Below are positions 8,008-17,767 of a stretch of 64,000 bases of DNA, piece by piece. A model generated the notes under the pieces. That model searched no databases and was not told the DNA's origin. It saw only the letters and a list, made by a program, of their open reading frames with translations. The position numbers and the translations under genes are program-made. The DNA comes from Gordonia alkaliphila (GTDB lineage: Bacteria; Actinomycetota; Actinomycetes; Mycobacteriales; Mycobacteriaceae): positions 1,612,001-1,676,000 of the forward strand of contig NZ_JALKBW010000001.1 in NCBI RefSeq assembly GCF_023017165.1. Direction: 5' to 3'. Within the stretch, counting starts at the first letter, position 1. Each line of letters starts with the position of its first letter.

Positions 8008-9209
8008 GCGGTGCCGTCTGGGTGGATGTGATCATCCTGGTCGTCGCGCTACTGGCGGCGGCCAGCGGCTATCGCCAGGGCGCAGCGGCGTCGGCGATGG
8101 CCTTCTTCGGCGTGGTCATCGGTGTGCTGGCCGGTGTGCTGCTTGTGCCGCACCTGGTGGCCCCCATCGCCGACCCGCGGGGCCGGATGCTGACCGCCAT
8201 CGTGCTGCTGCTGGGTCTGGTGATCCTCGGCGAGATCGCCGGCATGGTGGTGGGGCGCGCCGCCCGCAGCGGCCTGCAGTCGATCCGGTTGCGCCGCGTG
8301 GACAGCCTGGTCGGCGCGGGCCTGCAGTTCGTGGCCATCCTGGTGGCGGCCTGGCTGCTGGCGACCCCGATCCGGAACGCCGCCTCCGACAGTTCTTTCG
8401 CCCAGTCGGTGTCCGGCTCCAAGGTGATCGACGTCGTCGACGGAGTGGCGCCGGATTGGATGCGTGAACTCCCCGCCGACTTCACCGCACTGCTCGACAA
8501 TTCGGGCCTCAAGCAGGTGATCAGCCCGTTCGGTGAAGCCGAAGTGGCCACCGTCGATCCGCCGGATCAGCAGCTCGACGGCACCGCCGCGGTCGCGAAG
8601 GTCCGCCCCAGCGTCTTGAAGATCCTCGGCGTGGCGCGCAGTTGCAGCCAGGCGATGGAGGGTTCGGGCTTCGTGATCAGCCCGGAACGTGTGATGACCA
8701 ATGCGCACGTGGTGGCCGGTGCCGACGAGGTGTCGATTCAAACCGCCGGCGGCCGAGACCTGGCCGCCACCGTCGTCTGGTTCAACGACCGCAACGACGT
8801 GGCCGTGCTCGACGTCCCCGGCCTCAAGGCGCCCGCGCTCGATTTCGCGGAGCAGCCCGCCTCCTCCGGTGACGACGCCATCGTCCTGGGCTACCCGGAG
8901 AACGGCCCGTTCACGGTGACCCCGGTGCGCGTGCGCAACACCATCAACCTGGTGGGGCCGGACATCTTCCAGCGGCCGGACAAGGTGAAGCGGCAGGTGT
9001 ACACCGTCCGCGGGAGCATTCGGTCGGGCAACTCGGGCGGTCCGATGATCGCGCCCGACGGCTCGGTGCTCGGCGTGGTCTTCGGCGCTTCGGAGAACGT
9101 CGCCGACGACACCGGGTTCGTCCTCACCGCCGAGCAGGTGGCCGCCGATCTGAGCGGCTCGGAGAAGCGGACCACCGAGGCGAGCACCGCGACCTGCCTG
9201 CCGCGCTGA
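8004..9209 (+). CDS. marP: Membrane serine protease MarP (acid resistance, periplasmic)
   Basis: The product has 401 residues. Four N-terminal membrane segments (about residues 5-25, 30-50, 60-80 and 100-120; CvpA-like) anchor a trypsin-fold protease. The catalytic triad is visible as NAHVVAGA (His), FNDRNDVAVLD (Asp) and SGNSGGPM (Ser). Cysteines in ARSCSQAMEG and the C-terminal TATCLPR could form the disulfide known to regulate MarP. In M. tuberculosis MarP (Rv3671c, 397 residues) supports survival at acid pH and acts on cell-wall hydrolases. Its stop directly abuts the stop of the convergent hydrolase gene at 9210, with a 12-bp palindrome CGCTGATCAGCG over the join. Confidence 0.93.
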   Translation: MSGAVWVDVIILVVALLAAASGYRQGAAASAMAFFGVVIGVLAGVLLVPHLVAPIADPRGRMLTAIVLLLGLVILGEIAGMVVGRAARSGLQSIRLRRVDSLVGAGLQFVAILVAAWLLATPIRNAASDSSFAQSVSGSKVIDVVDGVAPDWMRELPADFTALLDNSGLKQVISPFGEAEVATVDPPDQQLDGTAAVAKVRPSVLKILGVARSCSQAMEGSGFVISPERVMTNAHVVAGADEVSIQTAGGRDLAATVVWFNDRNDVAVLDVPGLKAPALDFAEQPASSGDDAIVLGYPENGPFTVTPVRVRNTINLVGPDIFQRPDKVKRQVYTVRGSIRSGNSGGPMIAPDGSVLGVVFGASENVADDTGFVLTAEQVAADLSGSEKRTTEASTATCLPR

Positions 9210-10154
9210 TCAGCGGTCGAGCAGGTCGAGCAGCGCCGCGTTGACGTGCTCGGGGTTCTCCTCGTGGACGAAGTGCCCGGCGTCGGGCACCTCGCGGTAC
9301 TCGAAGTCCGACGACCAGTGGCTGCTCGCGGCCATCACCGAGTCGACGATGTAGCGGTCCTCGCGGCCGCGCAGCGCGAGCACCGGGATGTGCAGCCGCT
9401 TGTTCATCAGGTCCATGAAGCGGTAGCCGTCGGTGCGGAACTGCGAGCGGAACGCCCAGCGGCGGTATTCGAGGCTGGAGTGAGCCACGCCGGGAATGGT
9501 GATGGCGAGGCGATTGCGAGTCACGGCCTCGTCGAAGTCCGGGGTGTCGCGCCACTGCGTGCCGGACCGTGAGCGGAAGTAGTCCTCCAGGTAGGCGCCG
9601 CCGTCGCGGGTGAGTCGTCGTTCCCCGAGGCGGGGCAGCTGGTCGTGCAGGAACGGCCCGAGGAAGGCGTCGCGCTCACGGCGGTTGGTCCACACCGACT
9701 GGCGCAGCGCGCGCGGATGCGGGGACGCCAGCACCGCGATGTGGGCCACCGATCGGGGATGCAGCGTGGCCGTCGCCCAGCACACCAGGCCGCCGTCGGC
9801 GTGGCCGACCAGGGTGGCCTGGCTGTGGCCGAGGGCGCGGATCAGGCCGTGCGTGTCGCCGGCGAGCGTCCAACCGTCATAGCCGCGCGGCGGCTTGTCG
9901 GAGTCGCCGTAGCCGCGGAGGTCGACGGCCACCACGCGGTAGCCGGCCGCGCTGAGGGCGCTGAACTGGTGCCGCCAGCTCCACCAGAACTCGCCGAAGC
10001 CGTGCAGGAGTAGGGCCAGGGGCCGGTCGGCGATGGATCCGGCCACCGCTTCGACGGCATGGAACCGCAGGCCGTTCGCGCGGACGTCGAAGTGATGCCA
10101 CGGCCCGTCGAACCGGACCTCGGTGGCATCGGGCAGGACGGTCTGCGCGGCCAG
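9210..10154 (-). CDS. Alpha/beta hydrolase, EphE-like; probable CTG start
   Basis: The oxyanion loop HGFGEFWWSWRHQ and the late catalytic His in AGHFVHEENPE show an epoxide-hydrolase-type fold. The nucleophile elbow reads VGHADGGLVCW, so the position usually holding Ser or Asp (GHxxG) is Ala, with Asp one residue later. The frame has no ATG, GTG or TTG before GTG 10046, yet the stretch upstream (DGPWHHFDVRANGLRFH) resembles the conserved N-terminus of this family. I therefore suggest CTG at 10154, which has GGAG 6 nt upstream. Another CTG at 10160 overlaps the stop of the preceding gene (CTGA). A truncated start at 10046 is the alternative. Confidence 0.75.
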   Translation of the reverse strand: MAAQTVLPDATEVRFDGPWHHFDVRANGLRFHAVEAVAGSIADRPLALLLHGFGEFWWSWRHQFSALSAAGYRVVAVDLRGYGDSDKPPRGYDGWTLAGDTHGLIRALGHSQATLVGHADGGLVCWATATLHPRSVAHIAVLASPHPRALRQSVWTNRRERDAFLGPFLHDQLPRLGERRLTRDGGAYLEDYFRSRSGTQWRDTPDFDEAVTRNRLAITIPGVAHSSLEYRRWAFRSQFRTDGYRFMDLMNKRLHIPVLALRGREDRYIVDSVMAASSHWSSDFEYREVPDAGHFVHEENPEHVNAALLDLLDR

Positions 10155-10156
10155 GG

Positions 10157-10693
10157 TCAGCTCCGGGAGGGGTCGTGCGCCGCCGGGATCTGCGGGTGCG
10201 CGTGGGCGGTGCCATGCGGGTCGGCGGGTGCGCCGCGGCCCGGGAGGATCGCCACCGTCTCCTTGACCGATTCGATGGTCTTCTCCGGCTTGCGGAGTCG
10301 ACGGAACAGGATGTAGCCGACGATGATGGCGCCGATCGAGACGGCCATCAGGATGGCGAAGACGATCAGGAACGCGGCCCAGGTGGGCAGCCAGACGTCG
10401 AGCAGGAACCCGAGGAAGACGAAGAAGAACAGGCTCGCGTACAGCAGCAGGACGGCGGCGCCGACCAGCAGGCCGGTGCCGGCGCCCGCCTTCTTGGCCT
10501 CGCCGATGAGTTCGCGCTTGGCCAGGGCCACCTCGGCGCGGAAGAGCGTGGAGGCGCTCGCGGTGGCATCCTTGACCAGATTGCCGATGGTCGGCTGGCC
10601 GTCGGCGCCGAGGTTCGCATCCGACATCGGGATCGACGGCACCTGCGGAGCGTTCTTTGGCTCGCTGGGCCAGGTGTCCTGATTGCCGCTCAC
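10157..10693 (-). CDS. Holin-superfamily III-like membrane protein (Rv3669 position)
   Basis: The product has 178 residues. Two strong membrane segments lie near 84-110 (LLVGAAVLLLYASLFFFVFLG) and 115-140 (AAFLIVFAILMAVSIGAIIVGY), preceded by an amphipathic RAEVALAKRELIGEAKK helix. This is the pattern of the actinobacterial phage-holin-superfamily III proteins, which are normal chromosomal genes and not evidence of prophage. The GTG at 10693 is preferred because AAGGAG lies 5 nt before it; an ATG at 10726 lacks a ribosome-binding site. It is the first gene of a two-gene operon with the EphE-like hydrolase. Confidence 0.8.
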   Translation of the reverse strand: MSGNQDTWPSEPKNAPQVPSIPMSDANLGADGQPTIGNLVKDATASASTLFRAEVALAKRELIGEAKKAGAGTGLLVGAAVLLLYASLFFFVFLGFLLDVWLPTWAAFLIVFAILMAVSIGAIIVGYILFRRLRKPEKTIESVKETVAILPGRGAPADPHGTAHAHPQIPAAHDPSRS

Positions 10694-10825
10694 GAATTCT
10701 CCTTGGGTCGACGTATTCCGCTTCATGTTGCCATGCCCGTGGTCGGTGCGGGGATGCAGATCGGCCGAGAGCCCGTCACGGGTGGTCTCGGCCGATCCGT
10801 CCCTACGACGGTGCGGGCGGGCGAA

Positions 10826-12763
<1,938 letters not shown>

Positions 12764-12862
12764 CGTGGCTGCCTTTCGGTTGCGCGAATAGGGCTGGCGG
12801 GGCGTGCTCGCCGGGTCGTCGTGCGCCGACCCCGTGTGTCGCGCGTCTATGCGACCGCTGGT

Positions 12863-12878
12863 TGTGAGGGTAATCACC
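12863..12878. promoter_or_regulatory. CRP/GlxR operator upstream of acs
   Basis: TGTGAGGGTAATCACC matches TGTGA-N6-TCACA in nine of ten specified bases. It is 100 bp upstream of the acs start and 142 bp upstream of the divergent Fic-like gene, so it could act on either. Confidence 0.7.
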
Positions 12879-13007
12879 CGACTGGCCGAGCGTAACCGCG
12901 CGTAGGTTGCGGGTGCGATGCGCGCGATGAACGGTAGTTCTCAGTCGATCGGTGGCCGACGGCGGGCTGCGGTTCGGGGGACCGGCGGCCGCGGTGTGCG
13001 GCGGCAC

Positions 13008-13013
13008 TAGGCT
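13008..13013 (+). promoter_or_regulatory. -10 hexamer for the Fic-like gene
   Basis: TAGGCT ends 6 nt before the GTG at 13020, which is leaderless geometry. Confidence 0.45.
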
Positions 13014-13019
13014 GGGGGT

Positions 13020-13766
13020 GTGAGTTCTGATCCGTTGGTGCCGCTGCTCGATCTGCCCGGCGTCGCCGCCGCGGCCGAGGAGGCCGCCGAAGCGTTGGCG
13101 GCCGTGCATCGGCATCCGGTGAATCTGCGCGGCTGGGACAAGACCTCGCGCGAGTCGTCGTGGCGGGGCGGGCGCAGTTCGGCCGCGATGGAGGGGGCCA
13201 CCACCGAGCTCAACCGCGAGCACGACTTCGACGATCCGGTGATGTCTGGGGCGATCCGGGTGGCACAGGCACTCGACCCCGACGACCTCGACCGGGAAGT
13301 CTCGGTGTTCCGGCGCGCGCCGATGCAGTCGTTGGCGCGGCTGCATTCGTTGGCGGCCGCGGAGTTGGTGGAGCCGGAACTGCTGGGCCGACCGCGCGAC
13401 GAACCGCACATCGCGCAGCGACTGGATCTGCTGGGGCAGCTCATCACCGGCGCCACCGCGGTACCCGCTGCTGTCCTGGCCGCCGTGGTCCACGGCGAGA
13501 TCCTCGCGCTGCAGCCGTTCGACGCCGGCAACGGCGTGGTGGCCCGCGCAGCGTCGCGCCTCGTGTCGGCGACCACCGGGCTGGATCCGCATCTGCTGGG
13601 CGTGCCCGAGGTGACGTGGCTGGCGCGCCTCGGTGACTACCGGGAGACTTCTGCGCTCTTCGCCACCGGCGACCCGCAGGCGCTCGCCGACTGGATCGTC
13701 CTCAGCTGCCAGGCGATGTTCGCCGGCGCCGCCGAGGCGAAGTCGATCGCCGACGCCGCGCGCTGA
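13020..13766 (+). CDS. Degenerate Fic-fold protein with intact inhibitory motif (Rv3662c position)
   Basis: The product has 248 residues. Fic enzymes AMPylate targets with the motif HPFx[DE]GNGRxxR. Here the site reads QPFDAGNGVVAR (165-176): the catalytic His is Gln, the metal-binding acid is Ala, and the first Arg is Val, while the GNG loop and last Arg remain. The N-terminal inhibitory helix motif [ST]xxxE[GN] is present as SAAMEG (54-59). The fold is probably kept but AMPylation lost, so it may bind a nucleotide or partner. The GTG start follows a leaderless -10. The family is widely annotated as hypothetical; my Fic assignment rests on these two motifs and their spacing. Confidence 0.7.
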   Translation: MSSDPLVPLLDLPGVAAAAEEAAEALAAVHRHPVNLRGWDKTSRESSWRGGRSSAAMEGATTELNREHDFDDPVMSGAIRVAQALDPDDLDREVSVFRRAPMQSLARLHSLAAAELVEPELLGRPRDEPHIAQRLDLLGQLITGATAVPAAVLAAVVHGEILALQPFDAGNGVVARAASRLVSATTGLDPHLLGVPEVTWLARLGDYRETSALFATGDPQALADWIVLSCQAMFAGAAEAKSIADAAR

Positions 13767-13778
13767 GCCCTGCACGAT

Positions 13779-13797
13779 CCCTGAGCTTGTCGAAGGG
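13779..13797. repeat. Short dispersed-repeat-like 19-mer
   Basis: CCCTGAGCTTGTCGAAGGG is a form of the CCTTCGACAAGCTCAGG oligomer that recurs in many high-GC actinobacterial genomes. Only one copy is in this window. It lies just past the 3' end of the Ms1-like RNA. Confidence 0.45.
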
Positions 13798-13807
13798 TCC
13801 GCACAGT

Positions 13808-14066
13808 ATTGCGGGCGACACCCAAATGGAGTGCCGCCCGCGAGCACGGACGCAAGTTACCAAGCGTGCAAGGTGGGTTGTGGGTATCGCCTCGGCGAGG
13901 GAAAGAGGTCTTCGGCTGAGCCGGGACGTCCTCAATGTCGCAGGCGCACAACGCTTCTGCCAATGCGGCGCGCTCCGCGTGGGTGCTTGCCGCCCGTGCT
14001 GGGAGCTGCCTTTCGGGGGTTCGGACCTTCTCTTCCGGTCCGAGCTTTGCCTGGGGTGGCTCCGTA
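13808..14066 (-). ncRNA. Ms1/MTS2823-like RNA polymerase-binding small RNA (candidate)
   Basis: The 348-bp gap between the convergent Fic-like and HAD-IB genes is where M. tuberculosis encodes MTS2823 (Ms1), on the strand of the HAD gene. On the minus strand here, TTGCTG (14100-14095), a 17-nt spacer and TAGAAA (14077-14072) form a good housekeeping promoter, with transcription expected near 14066. The 3' end is a 13-bp hairpin (13811-13841) with a CATTT loop. A 7-bp stem TCGGACC/GGTCCGA lies near the 5' end. The predicted length is about 260 nt against about 300 nt for Ms1. In M. smegmatis Ms1 binds core RNA polymerase. A CRP site overlaps the spacer. Confidence 0.7.
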
Positions 14067-14080
14067 CCTATTTTCTACAC

Positions 14081-14096
14081 GGTGACGCGCGTCACA
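14081..14096. promoter_or_regulatory. CRP operator inside the Ms1-like promoter
   Basis: Read on the minus strand, TGTGACGCGCGTCACC is TGTGA-N6-TCACC, the same half-sites as the acs operator. It fills the spacer between TTGCTG and TAGAAA. In this position CRP would be expected to block polymerase. Confidence 0.65.
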
Positions 14097-14114
14097 GCAA
14101 GCGTTTGGGGAAAG

Positions 14115-14921
14115 TCAGGCCGCCGCGTGTCGTCGATGGGCGTATCGGTAGGCCGCTGCGGCCGCGACGGCGCCGATGCCGGCCAGTGCCAGCGTCGTCC
14201 AGCCGCGGGGGCCGGGGTCGGGCAATTCGGTCTTGGGATTGGGGTTGGCGAACTCGAGGACTTCCCAATCGTGCTCGACTGCGTGGGCCCGCAGTGTGCG
14301 ATCGGGATTGACCACTGCCGGGTGGCCGGCGGCCTCGAGCATGGGGAGGTCGGTGGCCGAGTCGGAGTAGGCGTAGCAGTCGGCCAGGTCGTAGCCGTGC
14401 TCGATCGCCAGCTCGCGCATGGCGTTCGCCTTCTCTTGGCCGTAGCAGTAGAACTCGATCGCGCCGGAGTAGTGGCCGTCGACGATCTCCAATATCGTCG
14501 CGCGCACCAGGTCCACGCCGAGCAACTCGCCGATCGGCTCCACCATCTCGATGCCCGACGCCGAGATCAGCACCACGTCCCGCCCGGCGGCCTTGTGTTC
14601 GGCGATGAGGTCGGCGGCCTCGGTGAAGATCACCGGGCGCACCACGTCGTCGAGTGTTTCGGCGACGATCGAACGCACCGTCGCGGCCTCCCAGCCCGCG
14701 CACATCTGGGTGAGGTACTGGCGGAGGCGTTCCACGTGCTCGGCGGGTTCGGAGATGAGGAGCAGTTGGACCTGCGCGATCGCGGAGTGGAGCAGCGCGC
14801 GACGAGTCAGCAGCCCGCCGTCGTAGAACGGGCGTGTGAAGGCGAGGGCGCTCGACCGGGCGATGACTGTCTTGTCTAGGTCGAAGAATGCTGCCGTGCG
14901 CGTGGGCGTCGTCGAGTCCAC
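14115..14921 (-). CDS. HAD-IB family phosphatase with C-terminal membrane anchor (Rv3661-like)
   Basis: The product has 268 residues. HAD motif I is FFDLDKTVIARS (DxDxT-type), motif II is LISASG, and the motif IV acidic pair is YSDSATDLPMLEA. The group is SerB-like (HAD-IB) and probably acts on a small phosphomonoester or phospholipid-related substrate. Near the C-terminus TLALAGIGAVAAAAAYRYAH suggests a single anchor, so the enzyme may sit at the membrane. I chose GTG 14921 (VDSTTPTRTAAFFDLD), because longer starts add an unrelated basic stretch that runs into the 6C RNA gap. It points towards the Ms1-like RNA. Confidence 0.88.
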   Translation of the reverse strand: MDSTTPTRTAAFFDLDKTVIARSSALAFTRPFYDGGLLTRRALLHSAIAQVQLLLISEPAEHVERLRQYLTQMCAGWEAATVRSIVAETLDDVVRPVIFTEAADLIAEHKAAGRDVVLISASGIEMVEPIGELLGVDLVRATILEIVDGHYSGAIEFYCYGQEKANAMRELAIEHGYDLADCYAYSDSATDLPMLEAAGHPAVVNPDRTLRAHAVEHDWEVLEFANPNPKTELPDPGPRGWTTLALAGIGAVAAAAAYRYAHRRHAAA

Positions 14922-15030
14922 GGCACTGAGAGTACGTTCAAATCGATGCGTTGCGTTGGGAACGCCGGTATTTCTGAAACATCGATAGTTCAGGTTGCAA
15001 GGACACAGGGGCGGGTGTATGTTCGCTGTT

Positions 15031-15136
15031 ATCCGGCTACGGTCGGTGTCTTCAGCCCGACCCCCCGGGGCTGAAGATAGATGGCCCCGACCTCCTCCCC
15101 CCTGGTCGGGGTCATCTGCTGTCCGGGGGTCTTTTC
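15031..15136 (+). ncRNA. 6C small RNA
   Basis: Two consecutive hairpins each carry a run of exactly six cytosines in the loop, the feature that names the 6C family. Stem 1 is CTTCAGCCC/GGGCTGAAG (15050-15076) with C6 at 15061-15066. Stem 2 is CCCCGACC/GGTCGGGG (15085-15111) with C6 at 15097-15102. The RNA ends at GGGGGTCTTTT (to about 15135). Upstream, TTGCAA (14995-15000), 17 nt and TATGTT (15018-15023) form a promoter that would start near 15031. M. tuberculosis B11/6C lies at the same place, upstream of the HAD-IB gene and on the strand of ssd. The remainder of the gap, 15137-15361, shows nothing I can identify. Confidence 0.85.
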
Positions 15137-15361
15137 CTCGGTGTGTGCGGGCGGCTGTCGTCGTCGGTGCGCTCCTATCGGTTCTCCGCAATTCGGTCTC
15201 GCAGGTTTTGCGACGTTTCCGTTCCTGATGCGATCCCGTCCACGTCGCGACATGCGGCGTGAGCCAGCCGCCCCTCCCGGTGGGGTGTTACTCAGCGCAG
15301 GTTCTTGTTACGCTCTCGCAAACCAAGCAAACGCTCGGTACATGGTCAGGGGTTGGGGAAT

Positions 15362-16300
15362 ATGGTGCGGAAACTGCTCGGTGCGATCTGTGCGGCGGTA
15401 CTCGTCGTCTTGGGAGTGGTCGCGACGGGGCCGGCTGCGGCCGCGCCGCCGGACAAGCTGCCGGAGAACTACAACTTCTTCGGCGGGATTCCCTACGAAC
15501 TGCAGCATCCTGGCGGTGACCTGCCCGGATCCAACGACTTCACGTGCAAGCCGTCGCCGGAACATCCGCGACCGGTGATCCTGGTGCACGGAACGGGTGG
15601 CGCGAAGACCACCAACTGGGGCTCGTACGTGCCGATGCTGCGCAACCGCGGCTACTGCGTCTTCGCCCTGACCTACGGCGCTCTGCCCGGCCTGCCGTGG
15701 CCGGCCACCGCCGTCGGCGGCATGGACCGCCAGGAAGTCAGTGCGGGGCAGTTGTCGCGGTTCGTCGACAAGGTTCTGGCCGCGACGGGTGCGGAGACGG
15801 TCGACCTGGTCGGTCACTCGCAGGGCACCTACATGCCCACCTACTACGTGAAGTACCTGGGCGGCGCGGACAAGGTGACCAACTACGTCTCGCTGGCGCC
15901 GCTGTGGCGCGGTACCGGCGACATCGGTCCGATGGCGAAGGCCTTCGGCGAGCAGAACATCCCGATGCCGGTGTGCGTCGGCTGCGGCGGCATGCTTCCG
16001 GGTTCGGCCATGAACAAGAAGATCTGGGCCGGCGGCAGTCCGTACGTGAAGGGCATCAACTACACCAACATCGCGACGAGGTACGACGAAGCGGTCATGC
16101 CCTACACGGCGGGTCTGGTGCCCGGTCGGGCCGGTGAGAACGTCACCAACATCGTGGTGCAGGACAGCTGCGAGCAGGACTACAGCGATCACATGGCGAT
16201 CGCCGGTTCGCGCCGCGCGGCCTACATGGTGCTCAACGCACTCGACCCGGAGCGCCCGGTGAAGGTGCCGTGCACGTTCGTGCCGCCATTCACCGGCTAA
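15362..16300 (+). CDS. Secreted lipase/esterase, LipA/EstB-like (lipase class 2)
   Basis: The product has 312 residues. A signal peptide (KLLGAICAAVLVVLGVVAT...AAAAP) predicts export, with cleavage near residue 30. The mature part has the oxyanion motif VHGTGGAKTTNWGS, the nucleophile elbow LVGHSQGTY, and a C-terminal His region DYSDHMAIAG. Six cysteines, several in pairs (VCVGCGG, DSCEQ, KVPCTF), fit extracellular disulfides. Related actinobacterial enzymes hydrolyse triacylglycerols or sterol esters. It is not in the M. tuberculosis order between the 6C RNA and ssd, so this and the next gene are a local insertion. Confidence 0.88.
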   Translation: MVRKLLGAICAAVLVVLGVVATGPAAAAPPDKLPENYNFFGGIPYELQHPGGDLPGSNDFTCKPSPEHPRPVILVHGTGGAKTTNWGSYVPMLRNRGYCVFALTYGALPGLPWPATAVGGMDRQEVSAGQLSRFVDKVLAATGAETVDLVGHSQGTYMPTYYVKYLGGADKVTNYVSLAPLWRGTGDIGPMAKAFGEQNIPMPVCVGCGGMLPGSAMNKKIWAGGSPYVKGINYTNIATRYDEAVMPYTAGLVPGRAGENVTNIVVQDSCEQDYSDHMAIAGSRRAAYMVLNALDPERPVKVPCTFVPPFTG

Positions 16301-16400
16301 GCGGACTGTCACGACCTGTGTTAACGCTGAAAGCGCAGACGGCGCCCTCCTCGGCCGGTAGTTGTGTTGGCACCAACCAACCACTTCCCGTAGGAGAACC

Positions 16401-17671
16401 ATGTCCGGCATGCGCCCCGATCTGTCCGGTGTCGACCCGCTGACCTGCAGTTGCAGAACAGCTGGCAGGTCGTGGTCGGCTTCTTCGCGCTGGCCAAGCT
16501 CGGGGTGGTGGCGCTGCCGCTGAACCTGCTGCTGTCGCCGAGCGACGTCGCCTATCAGCTGGGCGACAGCGGGGTGCAGGCGGTGCTCACCGAGACGCCG
16601 TTCCTGCCGGTCATCGGCGCCGCGCTGGCCGAGGTCGACGGCGCGTCGGTGCGCGAGGTGATGGTCGTCGGCGAGGCGCCGTCCGAGGTCGCCGGGCTGC
16701 CCGCGCTCTCGTGGGACACGGTCTTCTCCACCGACACCTCCACCGTGGAGACGATCGTCGAAGACCGCGACCTCCTGCACTGCCTGTACACGTCGGGCAC
16801 CACCTCGCGACCCAAGGGCGTGGTGACAAGCCATGTGGCCGTGCACGTTTCGAACCTGTCGTCGGCGCTGGGCCTCGGTCTGCGCCCGGACACCGACCAC
16901 CCCGTGCAGCCGATCGTGCTGCCGCTGTTCCACGTGACCGCGCTGGACGCGCTGCTGCTGCCGACGCTCGTGGTCGGCGGCACCGCGGTGCTGCTGCGCG
17001 GCTTCGACCCGGCGCAGGTGGCGCAGACCTTCGTCGATCATCGGGTCACGCACCTGACGATACTGCCGATGATGTGGGGCGCGGTGATCGGGCAGCCCGC
17101 GCTCACCGACGAGAACACCGCGCACCTGATCACCGGCCTGTACGCGATGGCGCCCATGCCGGCGCCGCTGCTCGTGGCGATCATGGACGCCGACGGAAAC
17201 CTGCTGCCGCCCAACGAGATCGGCGAGATCGTCTACCGCAGCCCGCAGTTGATGACCGGCTACTGGAACAACGCCGCCGCGAACACCGAGGCCTTCGCAC
17301 ACGGCTGGTTCCACGGCGGCGACATCGGCTACCTCGACGACGAGGGCGTCGTCTGGTTCACCGACCGGGCCAAGGACATCATCAAGACCAGCGGTGAGAA
17401 CGTCAGCTCGGTGGAGGTGGAGCGGGCACTGCTCGGGCACCCGGAGATCGCCGAGGCCGCGGTGGTGGGCCGGGCCCATGACCACTGGGGTGAGGCGGTG
17501 ACCGCCGTGGTGGTGCTGGTGCCGGACGCCACCGTCACCGGTGAGCAGCTGCGCGACTGGGCCAAGGAGCAGCTGGCCGGGTTCAAGGCGCCCAAGCAGG
17601 TGCTGGTGGTCTACGCGCTGCCGAAGACGTCGACCGGCAAGATCCAAAAGAATCTCGTCCGGACGATGTAG
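16401..17671 (+). pseudogene. Acyl-CoA synthetase (FadD-type) with N-terminal internal deletion
   Basis: A well-placed ATG at 16401 (AGGAGAACC directly before it) opens MSGMRPDLSGVDPL, typical of a FadD start. Near 16440-16450 the sequence jumps to the QNSWQVVVGFFALAKLG region in another frame, about 55-60 residues later in the family. The remaining part is good: LYTSGTTSRPKGVV P-loop, DGIGYLDDEGVVWFTDRAKD hinge region without break, and a C-terminal PKTSTGKIQ. The deletion is not a multiple of three, so the natural start leads into a different frame. Translation from the TTG at 16451 would give a protein lacking part of the N-terminal domain, so function is doubtful. Confidence 0.75.
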
Positions 17672-17767
17672 CGCGCGGAGCCCGGCCGGTGGATAAGTCC
17701 GGTCGGGCGCCGGGGCGCTGTGGACACCGTGTTGGCGGCGTCTCGGCGCCGCGCCCACGCTGGGCGT

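Noticed and set aside
10157-10693. Holin-family gene as a sign of prophage
   Set aside because: This superfamily is a normal chromosomal gene in actinobacteria and sits in conserved order; no phage genes are nearby.
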